Positions 24,334-32,750 of a stretch of DNA of 64,000 nucleotides are shown piece by piece. The position numbers were made by a program, and so were the translations under genes. How positions within the stretch are numbered: position 1 is the first letter of the stretch; each line of letters starts with the position of its first letter. Location: NCBI RefSeq assembly GCF_000429665.1, contig NZ_AUCH01000013.1:1-64000 (forward strand), in the 5' to 3' direction. The notes beneath the pieces are model-generated. The model ran no database searches. It was not told where the DNA came from and worked only from the letters and a program-made list of their open reading frames with translations. Origin of the DNA: Azovibrio restrictus DSM 23866 (GTDB lineage Bacteria; Pseudomonadota; Gammaproteobacteria; Burkholderiales; Rhodocyclaceae).

Positions 24334-25971
24334 ATGAAGACGCCGCCGCGTAGCCGCCTTCCTTCCCTGCGCCCCGCCTGCCTTCCAGCCCTTCTCCTCT
24401 GTCTAGCCTCCCTGCTCACCAGCCCCACCGCATCCGCCGACGAACCCTTCCAGCCCCTGGAACGGGAAGAAATCCAGCAGCAGCCCCAGACCTTCCAGCC
24501 CCTGGACCTGACGGCCCCCACCCAGGATCTCTGGGTGCGCCTGCGCAATGGCTTCACCATGCCCAACCTCAACGACGATCTGGTCCTGCGGCATCAGCAG
24601 TATTACCAATCCCGGCCCGAGTACCTGCGCCGCATGGTGGAACGCAGCCGGCCCTATCTGCACCACATCGTCGATGAACTGGAAAAGCGCGGCATGCCCA
24701 CGGAGCTGGCCCTGCTGCCCATGGTGGAGAGCGCCTACAACCCCATGGCCTATTCCCCCGCCCATGCCTCGGGACTATGGCAGTTCATCCCCTCCACGGG
24801 CCGGAATTTCCGGCTGGAGCAGAACTGGTGGCAGGACCAGCGCCGGGACATCGTTGCTTCCACCAGCGCCGCCCTGGATTATCTGCAGTACATCTATGAG
24901 ATGCACGGGGACTGGCACCTGGCCCTGGCTTCCTACAATTGGGGTGAAGGCGCCGTGGGCCGGGCCATCGCCAAGAACGAGGCCCGGGGCCTGCCCACCG
25001 ACTATGCCAATCTCACCATGCCCAACGAGACCCGGCACTATGTCCCCAAGCTGCAGGCCCTGAAGAACATCTTCAGCAACCCCCGCCTGGTGGCTGAACT
25101 GCAACTGCCCCAGGTCCCCAACCAGCCCTATTTCCGTACCGTGGTCACGGAAGCCCCCATCGACATCACCCTGGCCGCACAGTTTGCCGGCCTCAGCACC
25201 GAGGCGTTCGTAGCCCTCAATCCGGCCCACAACCGGCCCGTGATCCAGGCGGACAGCACCCTGGTGATTCCCGCCGACCGGGTGGAAAGCTTCAAGGCCG
25301 GCCTGGCCGCCCACGATGAGCCCCTGAGCAACTGGAAGACCTATGCCCTGCAGCCCGGGGAAAAGCTGGAACAGGTGGCCCCCCGCTTCGGCATCACCCT
25401 GGCGGACCTGAAACGGGTGAACGGCCTCCACGGCCGCATCAAGGCCACCCCGGGCCAGACCCTGCTGGTGCCCAGCCAGGCGACGGAAGGGGAACTGGAT
25501 ACCCAGGCCTTCCTGGCTCCCGAGCCGCCCCAGGCCAAGGTGCAGGTACAGGTCCGCACCCAGCCCCGTTACCACACGGTCCGGCGGGGTGACACCCTGC
25601 AGGCCATCGCCCGCAAATACGACGTGGACCTGGCCGACCTGAGGCAGTACAACAAGCTCAAGGGTAACGCCCTCCGGGTCGGCAGCCGCCTTACCGTCAG
25701 CCCGGGCAGCACCACGGTGGCCCGCCAGGAACAGACCGCCCCGTCCCGCCAGCAGGCAGAACACCAAGACCGGCACAAAGTGGCCAGCGCTGCTGGTGGC
25801 AAATCCAAGAGCAGTCCCAAGGTTACCCGCCACAAGGTCAAAAAGGGCGACACCCTGTTCTCCATCGCCAAGCGCTACAACGTGGAGCTCGATGATCTGC
25901 GGCGCTGGAACCGGCTGGCCGGAAACAACCTCAAGGTGGGCTCAACCCTCACCATCCAGCTGGACAGCTGA
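24334..25971 (+). CDS. mltD: Membrane-bound lytic murein transglycosylase D with three LysM repeats
   Basis: 545 aa. ATG 24334 is chosen because AAGGA lies just upstream and a signal peptide follows (LPALLLCLASLLTSPTASA, basic N-terminus). The lytic transglycosylase domain contains LLPMVESAYNP with the catalytic Glu near residue 130, then GLWQFIPSTGRNF. Three LysM peptidoglycan-binding repeats are at about residues 333-382, 412-456 and 499-544. It cleaves the MurNAc-GlcNAc bond to 1,6-anhydro products in the periplasm during wall turnover. The E. coli enzyme is a lipoprotein; here the Cys in LLLC lacks a good lipobox, so lipidation is doubtful. Its 3' end overlaps the convergent yejF gene by 30 bases. 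Confidence 0.93.
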   Translation: MKTPPRSRLPSLRPACLPALLLCLASLLTSPTASADEPFQPLEREEIQQQPQTFQPLDLTAPTQDLWVRLRNGFTMPNLNDDLVLRHQQYYQSRPEYLRRMVERSRPYLHHIVDELEKRGMPTELALLPMVESAYNPMAYSPAHASGLWQFIPSTGRNFRLEQNWWQDQRRDIVASTSAALDYLQYIYEMHGDWHLALASYNWGEGAVGRAIAKNEARGLPTDYANLTMPNETRHYVPKLQALKNIFSNPRLVAELQLPQVPNQPYFRTVVTEAPIDITLAAQFAGLSTEAFVALNPAHNRPVIQADSTLVIPADRVESFKAGLAAHDEPLSNWKTYALQPGEKLEQVAPRFGITLADLKRVNGLHGRIKATPGQTLLVPSQATEGELDTQAFLAPEPPQAKVQVQVRTQPRYHTVRRGDTLQAIARKYDVDLADLRQYNKLKGNALRVGSRLTVSPGSTTVARQEQTAPSRQQAEHQDRHKVASAAGGKSKSSPKVTRHKVKKGDTLFSIAKRYNVELDDLRRWNRLAGNNLKVGSTLTIQLDS

Positions 25972-27972
25972 AGCAGCGGGCAGGTGGCAGGCCACCTGCC
26001 GCCCATCCGCCAGGGGCAGCAAGTCGGGGTAGCGCTCCCGGCACAGAGCCACGGCCCGGGGACAGCGGGGATGAAAATGACAGCCGGCCGGCGGCGCCGC
26101 CGGGGAAGGCGTCTCCCCGGCCAGGGCGATGGGCCGGCCCCGCCCGTCCAGGCGCGGCACCGCTGAGAGCAGCACCTCCGTGTAAGGATGGGCCGGCGCC
26201 GCCAGGACTCGGGCAGTACTGCCCCGCTCCACCACCCGCCCCAGATACATGACGGCCACCTCGTGAGCCAGGTATTCCACCACGGCAAAATTGTGGGTGA
26301 TGAACAGGTAGGCCATCTGCAGGCGCTCCTGGAGATCCTTCAAGAGGTTGAGGATCTGGGCCTGGACTGACACATCCAGAGCCGAAGTGGGCTCATCGCA
26401 GATCAACACCTGGGGCGACACGGCCAGGGCCCGGGCGATGGCGATGCGCTGGCGCTGCCCCCCCGAGAATTCATGGGGATACCGGTCCAGGCTGTCGCCC
26501 TGAAGTCCCACCTGTTCCAGGAGGGCCGCACTGGCAGCTCGGCCTGCCGCCGCATCCGTCACCACCCCCAGGGCCTGCATCCCTTCCAGCAGGATGTCCC
26601 CCACGGTCATGCGCGGATTGAGGGAGGCAAAGGGATCCTGGAACACCATCTGCATGCGTCGCCGCCAGCTCCGGTCCTTGCCCCCCTGCCCAGCCAGGGC
26701 CTGCCCCTGCCAGCGCACACTGCCTGCCGTGAGCGGCAGCAACTGCATCAGGGCCTTGCCCACGGTGGTCTTGCCGCAACCCGACTCCCCGACCAGGGCC
26801 AGGGTACGGCCCGGGGCCAGTTCCAGGCTGACGCCATCCACCGCCCGCACCTGCCCCCTGACCCGCTGCAGGATGCCTTTGCGAATGGGGAAATGCACCT
26901 GCAGTCCGCTGACTTCCAGCAGGGCCGGCCCGAAAGTCGGACTGCCCGCCCCGGGACCGGCCGCGGCGGCGAGAAAGCTGCCGCTCCCGGGGAAATGGCA
27001 GCGCACCTGATTTTCGGGATTCCCGGCCAGCGGGGTCAGGAGGGGCGCCTGCTCCCGGCACAGGGACTGGACCCGGTCGCAGCGCTCGGCAAAGCGGCAG
27101 GCCTTGGGCATGGCCGCGAAAGCCGGCACCTGGCCCGCCAGGGCCTGGAGCCGGGCGCCCCGGGGCACCGCCTCGGGGAGAGCAGCAAACAGGGCCCGGC
27201 TGTAGGGATGCCGGGCTTCCTGGAAGAAGGCATCCCGGCTCGCCAGCTCTACCAGCTGACCGGCATACATGACCCCGACCCGATGGGCCATGCGGGCCAC
27301 CACGCCCAGATCGTGGGTGATCAGCAGCAGGGCCATGCCGCGCCGGGCCTGGAGCTCCTGCAGCAGGTCGAGGATCTGGGACTGCACGGTCACATCCAGG
27401 GCCGTGCTGGGTTCATCGGCGATCAGCAGGCTGGGCTCCCCGGCCAGGGCCATGGCGATCATCACCCGCTGCTTCATGCCGCCGGAGAGCTGGAACGGAT
27501 ACTCGTCCAGGCGCCGGGCCGGATCAGCAATCCCCACCTGCTGCAGCAGCGCTTCGGCCCGTTCCCGCACCGCCCGGCCCTGGAGCCCCAGGTGCCGCAC
27601 CAGCACTTCGCCGATCTGCTGCCCCACGGTGAGCACGGGGTTGAGGCTGGTGGCCGGCTCCTGAAAGATCATCCCCATGCCCCGGCCCCGCAGCTCGCGC
27701 ATGGCGGCTTCCGGCAGGTTCAGCAGCTCGCGCCCCTGGAAGCGGACCTGGCCGGCAGTGACGCGGATGGCTGGGGGCAACAGCCGCATCAGGGCCTGGG
27801 CCGTGAGGGACTTGCCGCAGCCGGATTCGCCCACCAGGGCCAGGGTCTCCCCGGCCCTCAGGGAAAAGTCCAGGCCGGCAACCGCCGGCGTGTGCGCCCG
27901 GCCCCGGCGAATGGCCAGGGACAGGCCCTGCACCGTCAGCAAGGCATCATTCGTATCGGGGATCGAAGGCAT
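25942..27972 (-). CDS. yejF: Peptide ABC transporter, fused dual ATPase (YejF-like)
   Basis: 676 aa with two complete ATPase domains of the DppD/DppF type in one chain. First domain: GESGCGKSL, LSGGMKQRV, LLIADEPSTALD; second domain: GESGCGKTT, SGGQRQRI, LICDEPTSALD. Each is followed by the Cys-rich C-terminal extension typical of oligopeptide importers (FAERCDRVQSLC and HPRCPRAVALC). Start ATG 27972 (MPSIPDTNDALLTVQ) gives a 26-base overlap with the permease gene; the longer frame is a shadow. It powers peptide uptake (YejABEF in enterobacteria takes up microcin C-type peptides). The matching periplasmic binding protein is not in this window. Confidence 0.93.
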   Translation of the reverse strand: MPSIPDTNDALLTVQGLSLAIRRGRAHTPAVAGLDFSLRAGETLALVGESGCGKSLTAQALMRLLPPAIRVTAGQVRFQGRELLNLPEAAMRELRGRGMGMIFQEPATSLNPVLTVGQQIGEVLVRHLGLQGRAVRERAEALLQQVGIADPARRLDEYPFQLSGGMKQRVMIAMALAGEPSLLIADEPSTALDVTVQSQILDLLQELQARRGMALLLITHDLGVVARMAHRVGVMYAGQLVELASRDAFFQEARHPYSRALFAALPEAVPRGARLQALAGQVPAFAAMPKACRFAERCDRVQSLCREQAPLLTPLAGNPENQVRCHFPGSGSFLAAAAGPGAGSPTFGPALLEVSGLQVHFPIRKGILQRVRGQVRAVDGVSLELAPGRTLALVGESGCGKTTVGKALMQLLPLTAGSVRWQGQALAGQGGKDRSWRRRMQMVFQDPFASLNPRMTVGDILLEGMQALGVVTDAAAGRAASAALLEQVGLQGDSLDRYPHEFSGGQRQRIAIARALAVSPQVLICDEPTSALDVSVQAQILNLLKDLQERLQMAYLFITHNFAVVEYLAHEVAVMYLGRVVERGSTARVLAAPAHPYTEVLLSAVPRLDGRGRPIALAGETPSPAAPPAGCHFHPRCPRAVALCRERYPDLLPLADGRQVACHLPAASAVQLDGEG

Positions 27973-29353
27973 CGCGCACCGCGTCGGCAAAGAGGTTGGC
28001 CGCCAGGACCAGGGCGAACATGAAGATGAAGGCAGCCGCCAGGGACCACCACACCACCGGCTCCCGCCCCAGTTCCATGCGGGCATTGTTGATCATGGTG
28101 CCGAAACTGGTCATGGTGGGGTCCACGCCGATGCCCACGTAGGAGAGCACCGCCTCGGTCAGGACCAGGCTGGAGAAATCCATCACCAGGGCGATCACCA
28201 CGATGTGCATCAGGTTGGGCAGGATGTGGCGGGCGATGATGCGGGGTGGGGCAATACCGAAGGCCCGGGCCGCCTGGATGTATTCCAGCTCCCTGAGCTT
28301 CAGGGTTTCCCCCCGCAGCAGCCGGGCCAGACCGGTCCAGCTGGTCATGCCGAGGATGGCGCACAGGGCCAGGAGCCGCAGGTCGGCCCGTTCCGCCGCC
28401 GTGGCGAACCACTGGGGATGGGTGTCGATGAGCATCTGCATCATCAGCACTGCCGCCGCGATCAGGAGCACGCCGGGAATGGAATTGAGCACCGTGTAGA
28501 CATACTGGATCAGGTCATCCACCCAGCCCCGGAAATAGCCGGCCACAATGCCCAGCACCACCGCCAGGGGCAGCATCACCAGGGTGGTGACGAGCCCGAT
28601 CACCAGGGCCGTGCGGATGCTCTTCAACACCTGGTAGAGCACGTCCTGACCCACCTTGTCGGTGCCGAACACGTGGTAATCCCCGGCCAGAAAGAAGATG
28701 GGCAGCGCCACCAGCAACAGCCCCCCCAGGGCAGGCAGCACACCACGCCAGGCCAGGGCCGTCTCGCCCTGCCAGATGGCCCGCCAGGCCTCACGGTGGG
28801 AGCAGCCCTGACGCCAGGCCAGGTGCGCCACCAAGCCACCGGCCAGGGCCAGCCAGATGAGGAAGGCCAGAACCAGGCCGGCAAAGCCCCGCTGCAGCAC
28901 ATCCCGATCACGCCCGGCCTCGTCTTCGCCCAGGTGCGCCCCCCCATGTTTGAGGCGGGGATATTCCCGCACCACCCCGGCCGGGGTATCCCGGCTCTCC
29001 TTGGCATACAGGCGGGTGGCCAGGGGGGCGGAATAGGTCTTCTCGTTGCGCTCCCGGAGCCCGCTCAAGAGACCGTCCAGCAGCGACAACACTTCCACCC
29101 CGTACATGGCCTGGGTCTGGCCCGGCGCCGGGGGCAGGCGCAGACGGTAATGCAGGGAATCCAGGAGCCCCACCAGCAGAAAGGCCGACAGCAGGGTGGC
29201 CGCCCCCATGGCAACGGCGCCACGCCCCAGCCGCCTCCAGGCCTGACGGAGATGGGCCGCCCGGGCCGACAGGAAGCCCAGCCCCAGGGCGCCGGCCAGC
29301 AGCAGCCAGAGAAGCAGGTCGGACCAGAGGAGTACGGGCTGGATGGGCATCAT
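27947..29353 (-). CDS. yejE: Peptide ABC transporter permease (YejE-like), extended N-terminus
   Basis: 468 aa from ATG 29353, which overlaps the yejB stop (ATGA). The C-terminal half is a DppC-type permease with the ATPase-contact loop EYIQAARAFGIAPPRII and the typical ending FADAVRDAFDPRYE. The N-terminal 200 residues carry extra hydrophobic segments and a polar region (LSGLRERNEKTYSAPL), making it longer than E. coli YejE (about 340 aa). Upstream frame beyond 29353 is antisense-type shadow of yejB. It forms the inner-membrane channel with YejB. Confidence 0.92.
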   Translation of the reverse strand: MMPIQPVLLWSDLLLWLLLAGALGLGFLSARAAHLRQAWRRLGRGAVAMGAATLLSAFLLVGLLDSLHYRLRLPPAPGQTQAMYGVEVLSLLDGLLSGLRERNEKTYSAPLATRLYAKESRDTPAGVVREYPRLKHGGAHLGEDEAGRDRDVLQRGFAGLVLAFLIWLALAGGLVAHLAWRQGCSHREAWRAIWQGETALAWRGVLPALGGLLLVALPIFFLAGDYHVFGTDKVGQDVLYQVLKSIRTALVIGLVTTLVMLPLAVVLGIVAGYFRGWVDDLIQYVYTVLNSIPGVLLIAAAVLMMQMLIDTHPQWFATAAERADLRLLALCAILGMTSWTGLARLLRGETLKLRELEYIQAARAFGIAPPRIIARHILPNLMHIVVIALVMDFSSLVLTEAVLSYVGIGVDPTMTSFGTMINNARMELGREPVVWWSLAAAFIFMFALVLAANLFADAVRDAFDPRYE

Positions 29354-30327
29354 TCGAAGCGGATGCGGGGATCCACCAGGGTGTAGGAAATGTCGGTGAG
29401 GATCAGCCCGGCGATGTAGAGCACCGAACCGATGAACACCATGGAGCGGACCACGGCGAAATCCTGGGCGTTGATGGCGTCTATGGTGTAGCTGCCGAGG
29501 CCGGGAATGCCGAAGAAGGACTCGGTGAGCAACGAGCCCATGAACAGCAGGGGAATGACCACCACCACCCCGGTGAGGATGGGGATCATGGCGTTCTTGA
29601 GGATGTGCCGGAAGAACACCAGGGTTTCCGGCAAGCCCTTGGCCCGGGCCGTGCGCACATAATCCTTGCCCACCTCCTCCAGGAAGATGGTGCGGTACCA
29701 GCGGGTGGAGGAACCGATGCCGCCGACTACCCCGATCAACACCGGCAGCACCAGGAAGCGCCAGGCGTCGAGCCCCTCGCCAAAACCGGAAATGGGCACC
29801 AGCTGCCAGACCTTGGCCACCAGGTACTGACCGCCGATGATGTAGAACAGGCTGGAGATGGACATCAGCCCGACACAGGCCACCACCCCCCAGAAATCCA
29901 GGGCCGTGGCCCGGAAAAAAGCCAGGATAAGCGCCAGGCTGATGGTGACGAACAGGCCCAGCACGAAGGTGGGCAGGGCAATGGCCAGGGAAGGCCCCAT
30001 GCGGGAGGTAATCTCCCGGGCGATGTCGCGGCCATCCTCGGCCTGGCCAAAATCCCCCACGAACATGCGCGCCGACTTGTCGAAGAAGATGGTATCGCTG
30101 AGCTGCTGCAGCCCCCCGGCGGCCGGATTCCAGAACAGGGGACGGTCGTAACCCCGCTCCGCCTTCCACTTCTGGATGGCCTCCGGCGTCACATGCTTGA
30201 CCCCCAGCTGCAGACGCGCCATGTCGTCGGGAGTATTGACCACGAAGAACAGGGCGAAGGTGAGCAGATTCACCCCGATCAGGATGGGCAGGGCATAGAG
30301 AAGGCGGCGCAGGATATAGGCAAGCAT
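29350..30327 (-). CDS. yejB: Peptide ABC transporter permease (YejB/DppB-like)
   Basis: 325 aa starting MLAYILRRLLYALPILIGV, the classic DppB N-terminus. Six predicted helices; the coupling motif YVRTARAKGLPETLVFF precedes the last segments and the C-terminus DPRIRFE is typical. First gene of the yejBEF operon, divergent from serB. It partners YejE in peptide import. The 98-base divergent region does not contain a binding-protein gene. Confidence 0.94.
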   Translation of the reverse strand: MLAYILRRLLYALPILIGVNLLTFALFFVVNTPDDMARLQLGVKHVTPEAIQKWKAERGYDRPLFWNPAAGGLQQLSDTIFFDKSARMFVGDFGQAEDGRDIAREITSRMGPSLAIALPTFVLGLFVTISLALILAFFRATALDFWGVVACVGLMSISSLFYIIGGQYLVAKVWQLVPISGFGEGLDAWRFLVLPVLIGVVGGIGSSTRWYRTIFLEEVGKDYVRTARAKGLPETLVFFRHILKNAMIPILTGVVVVIPLLFMGSLLTESFFGIPGLGSYTIDAINAQDFAVVRSMVFIGSVLYIAGLILTDISYTLVDPRIRFE

Positions 30328-30425
30328 CGGTGGCGTTTATAAACCATCCGGAAGCCGAGGGACAGACCCCGAGGCGTTAAAATGTCGCCTGGAGAAAAAC
30401 ACGCCCATCGGAAGGGCCCCACGCC

Positions 30426-31271
30426 ATGACCACCCAACTCATCCTCCAGGGCAACGCCCTGCCCACCTTCCTGCTGGAAAAACTGCTGGCCGCCACCGGG
30501 GCCGCCGCTGTCGAGCCCCGCCCCCCCCAGGTCACCTGCCTGCCCGGGGCCCGGCGCACCCCGGCTTTCGATGCCCTGATCCCCCTGATCGAAGCGGAAC
30601 GCCTGGACTGGGCCTTCATGCCCACGGGCCGGCGCCTGCAGGACTACGGCCTGATCGCCTTCGACATGGACTCCACCCTGATCACCATCGAGTGTATCGA
30701 TGAGCTGGCCGACTTCGCCGGCAAGAAGCAGGAGGTCTCCCAGGTCACCGAGGCCGCCATGCGCGGCGAGATCGACTACCGGGAAAGCCTGCGCCGCCGC
30801 CTGGCCCTGCTGGCCGGCCTGGACGCCCGGGTGCTGGCGCGGGTGTATGCCGAACGGCTGCTGCTCTCCCCCGGCGCCCGGGAACTGCTGGCGGCCGCCC
30901 AGGAGGCCGGGCTCAGGACGGCCATCCTCTCCGGCGGCTTCACCTATTTCACCGAACGGCTGCGCATCGAACTGGGCTTTGACTTCGCCACCTCCAACGA
31001 ACTGGAAATCTCCGGCGGCAAGCTGACCGGCCGGGTAGTAGGCGACATCGTCGATGCCGCCGCCAAGGCCCGGCACCTGGCCCGGCTCAGAAACGAACTG
31101 GGCCTGGAACAGGAACAGGTGATCGCAGTGGGAGACGGCGCCAACGACCTGCTGATGATGGCCGAAGCCGGACTCTCCGTGGCCTACCGGGCCAAACCGG
31201 CCACCCGGGCCAGGGCCAGCGTCGCCCTCAATTTTGCGGGCCTGGACGGGCTGTTGAATTTGCTGCAATAG
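30426..31271 (+). CDS. serB: Phosphoserine phosphatase
   Basis: 281 aa HAD-superfamily enzyme catalysing the last step of serine biosynthesis (phosphoserine to serine). Motif I DMDSTLITIECIDELADF begins at about residue 80 with both Asp residues; motif II is SGGFTYF and motif IV GDGANDLLMM. The N-terminal 75 residues match the regulatory or dimerisation region of long SerB proteins. ATG at 30426 follows TTAAAATG at about 30378, a possible -10. Serine made here feeds CysE (39036-39785) for cysteine synthesis. Confidence 0.96.
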   Translation: MTTQLILQGNALPTFLLEKLLAATGAAAVEPRPPQVTCLPGARRTPAFDALIPLIEAERLDWAFMPTGRRLQDYGLIAFDMDSTLITIECIDELADFAGKKQEVSQVTEAAMRGEIDYRESLRRRLALLAGLDARVLARVYAERLLLSPGARELLAAAQEAGLRTAILSGGFTYFTERLRIELGFDFATSNELEISGGKLTGRVVGDIVDAAAKARHLARLRNELGLEQEQVIAVGDGANDLLMMAEAGLSVAYRAKPATRARASVALNFAGLDGLLNLLQ

Positions 31272-31281
31272 ACAACTGTGG

Positions 31282-31315
31282 TTGACACGTATTCTTCATG
31301 CAGATTTGTTATCAT
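31282..31315 (+). promoter_or_regulatory. Candidate phasin promoter
   Basis: Perfect -35 TTGACA at 31282-31287. The -10 is unclear: TTTGTT at the 17-bp position or TATCAT at 31310-31315 with a spacing too long for sigma-70. It precedes the phasin ATG by about 40-70 bases. Confidence 0.4.
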
Positions 31316-31354
31316 TGAATCGCAGACACGCCCAACATCGAGAGAGGAGTCTTC

Positions 31355-31948
31355 ATGAACACGACCAAATCCGAACAGATCGCAGCAGCCCAGAAAGCCA
31401 ACGCCGAGGCCATGCTGGCCCTGATGCGCAGCACCTTGGATAACATCGAGAAGCTGGCCAACCTCAATCTCAGCGCCATGCGTGAGAGCCTGCAGGCAGG
31501 CGCCGAAAATGCCGCCACCCTGCTGGAAGCCAAGGATCCCAAGCAGGCCCTGGCCGTCCAGTCCGGCATGGCCGAGCCTGGCCTGGAACGCACCCGCGCT
31601 TACTATCACAACCTGTATGAGCTGGTGCTGACCATGCAGAAGGACATCACCAACGTGATGGAATCCCATTACAAGTCCCTCTCCGAGAACGCCGAGTCCG
31701 CCATCGAAGAGACCAAGAGCAAGATGCCGGCCGGCGGCGATGTCTTCGCCACCGCCATGAAGTCCATGCTCCAGGCCAGCTCCCAGGCCTTTGACCGGAT
31801 GAACTTCATGGCCCAGCAGATGGCCCAGATCACCGACAGCAACATCAAGGCCTTCTCCAATATCGGCGCCACCAGCGCTGCCGCCCCCAAGGCCAGCAGC
31901 GGCAGTGCCACCCGCAAGGCAGCTGCCAAGGCCCAGCCCCAAGGCTGA
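31355..31948 (+). CDS. phaP: Phasin family protein (PHA granule-associated)
   Basis: 197 aa, Ala/Met/Gln-rich and almost wholly helical, with amphipathic repeats and a low-complexity Ala/Lys/Ser tail (KASSGSATRKAAAKAQPQG). The motif pattern (EQIAAAQKANAEAMLALM ... NLYELVLTMQKDITNVMESH) fits the phasin family, which coats polyhydroxyalkanoate granules and controls their size and number. A strong ribosome-binding site (GAGAGGAG) lies upstream and a terminator follows, so it is monocistronic. PHA synthase is encoded at 47576-49330. Confidence 0.9.
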   Translation: MNTTKSEQIAAAQKANAEAMLALMRSTLDNIEKLANLNLSAMRESLQAGAENAATLLEAKDPKQALAVQSGMAEPGLERTRAYYHNLYELVLTMQKDITNVMESHYKSLSENAESAIEETKSKMPAGGDVFATAMKSMLQASSQAFDRMNFMAQQMAQITDSNIKAFSNIGATSAAAPKASSGSATRKAAAKAQPQG

Positions 31949-31965
31949 GCCGGTTTCCTGCCCGC

Positions 31966-31995
31966 AAAAAAGGCGACCTTCCGGGTCGCCTTTTT
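31966..31995 (+). terminator. Rho-independent terminator after phasin gene
   Basis: Arms AAAAAAGGCGACC and GGTCGCCTTTTTC around a short loop with a T tail, 18 bases after the phasin stop. Confidence 0.85.
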
Positions 31996-32057
31996 CATGC
32001 CCTGAATTTACCTGCCTGGGGCCCTATCGGGCCAGGGCCTGGTGCTTCAACCCCAAA

Positions 32058-32186
32058 CCCTCACCACAGAGGCACCGAGACACGGAGGAAGGCGGGAGTT
32101 CAAGACTTTATCCATATTCCTTGCCCCCTGGAAACTGTTGCAACTGGGCCACAAGAGCGCTCTTCCTCAGTGTTCTCTGTGGTTCA
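32058..32186. repeat. Inverted-repeat element of the CCACAGAG type
   Basis: TCACCACAGAGGCACCGAGA at about 32060 and its near-inverse CTTCCTCAGTGTTCTCTGTGGTTCA at about 32162-32186 flank roughly 70 bases with no reading frame. Terminal sequences of this kind (ACCACAGAGACACAGAGG) are dispersed in many proteobacterial intergenic regions. No target-site duplication is evident; it could be a miniature mobile element or a transcript hairpin. Confidence 0.5.
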
Positions 32187-32202
32187 GATGCGGTTTTAAG
32201 GT

Positions 32203-32397
32203 TCAATCCATTTCCTCGATCCAGGCCTGCTGGATGGCTTCGAGGATCTTTTCACCACAATGCTTGGGGTCATCGCTGAATTCGGGCAGGGCCAGGACCC
32301 AGTTGCGCAGATCCACGAAATTGATCCGCCGGGGATCCTGTTCCGGATGGACTTCGGACAATTCGATGGCGATGTCGTGAATATCGGTCCATTTCAT
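32203..32397 (-). CDS. iscX: Fe-S cluster assembly protein IscX
   Basis: 64 aa acidic protein beginning MKWTDIHDIAIELSEVHPE, with DPRRINFVDLRNWV, the standard IscX pattern. IscX binds IscS and iron and modulates sulfur transfer in cluster assembly. Last gene of the isc operon, 11 bases after fdx. Confidence 0.95.
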   Translation of the reverse strand: MKWTDIHDIAIELSEVHPEQDPRRINFVDLRNWVLALPEFSDDPKHCGEKILEAIQQAWIEEMD

Positions 32398-32408
32398 GAT
32401 CGTGCTCC

Positions 32409-32750
32409 TCAGTGTTTGCCTTCCCGGGCCATGTTGATGCTGTAGCGGGGAATCTCCACCACCAGCGGCGTGTCCCTGACGATGGCCTGGCAGGACAGGC
32501 GGGAGCGGGGCTCCAGGCCCCAGGCCTTGTCGAGCAGGTCCTCTTCCTCTTCTTCGGCCGGGGCCAGGGAGTTGAACCCTTCACGTACCACCACATGGCA
32601 GGTGGTGCAGGCACAGGACATTTCACAAGAATGCTCGATGTCAATGCCATTGGCAAGCAAGGCCTCGCAGATGGACTGGCCCTGCTCGGCTTCGATCACG
32701 GCCCCGTCGGGGCAGACTTCCACATGGGGCAACACGATGATCTGGGTCAT
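32409..32750 (-). CDS. fdx: [2Fe-2S] ferredoxin of the Isc system
   Basis: 113 aa adrenodoxin-type ferredoxin. Cluster ligands are visible in CEMSCACTTC plus a Cys in RLSCQAIV. It supplies electrons for cluster assembly on IscU. Its ATG overlaps the hscA stop (ATGA), suggesting translational coupling. Confidence 0.96.
   Translation of the reverse strand: MTQIIVLPHVEVCPDGAVIEAEQGQSICEALLANGIDIEHSCEMSCACTTCHVVVREGFNSLAPAEEEEEDLLDKAWGLEPRSRLSCQAIVRDTPLVVEIPRYSINMAREGKH

Noticed and set aside
29354..30169. N-terminal extension of the YejE frame
   Set aside because: It is antisense-quality sequence overlapping yejB in another frame; the ATGA overlap at 29353 gives a standard start.
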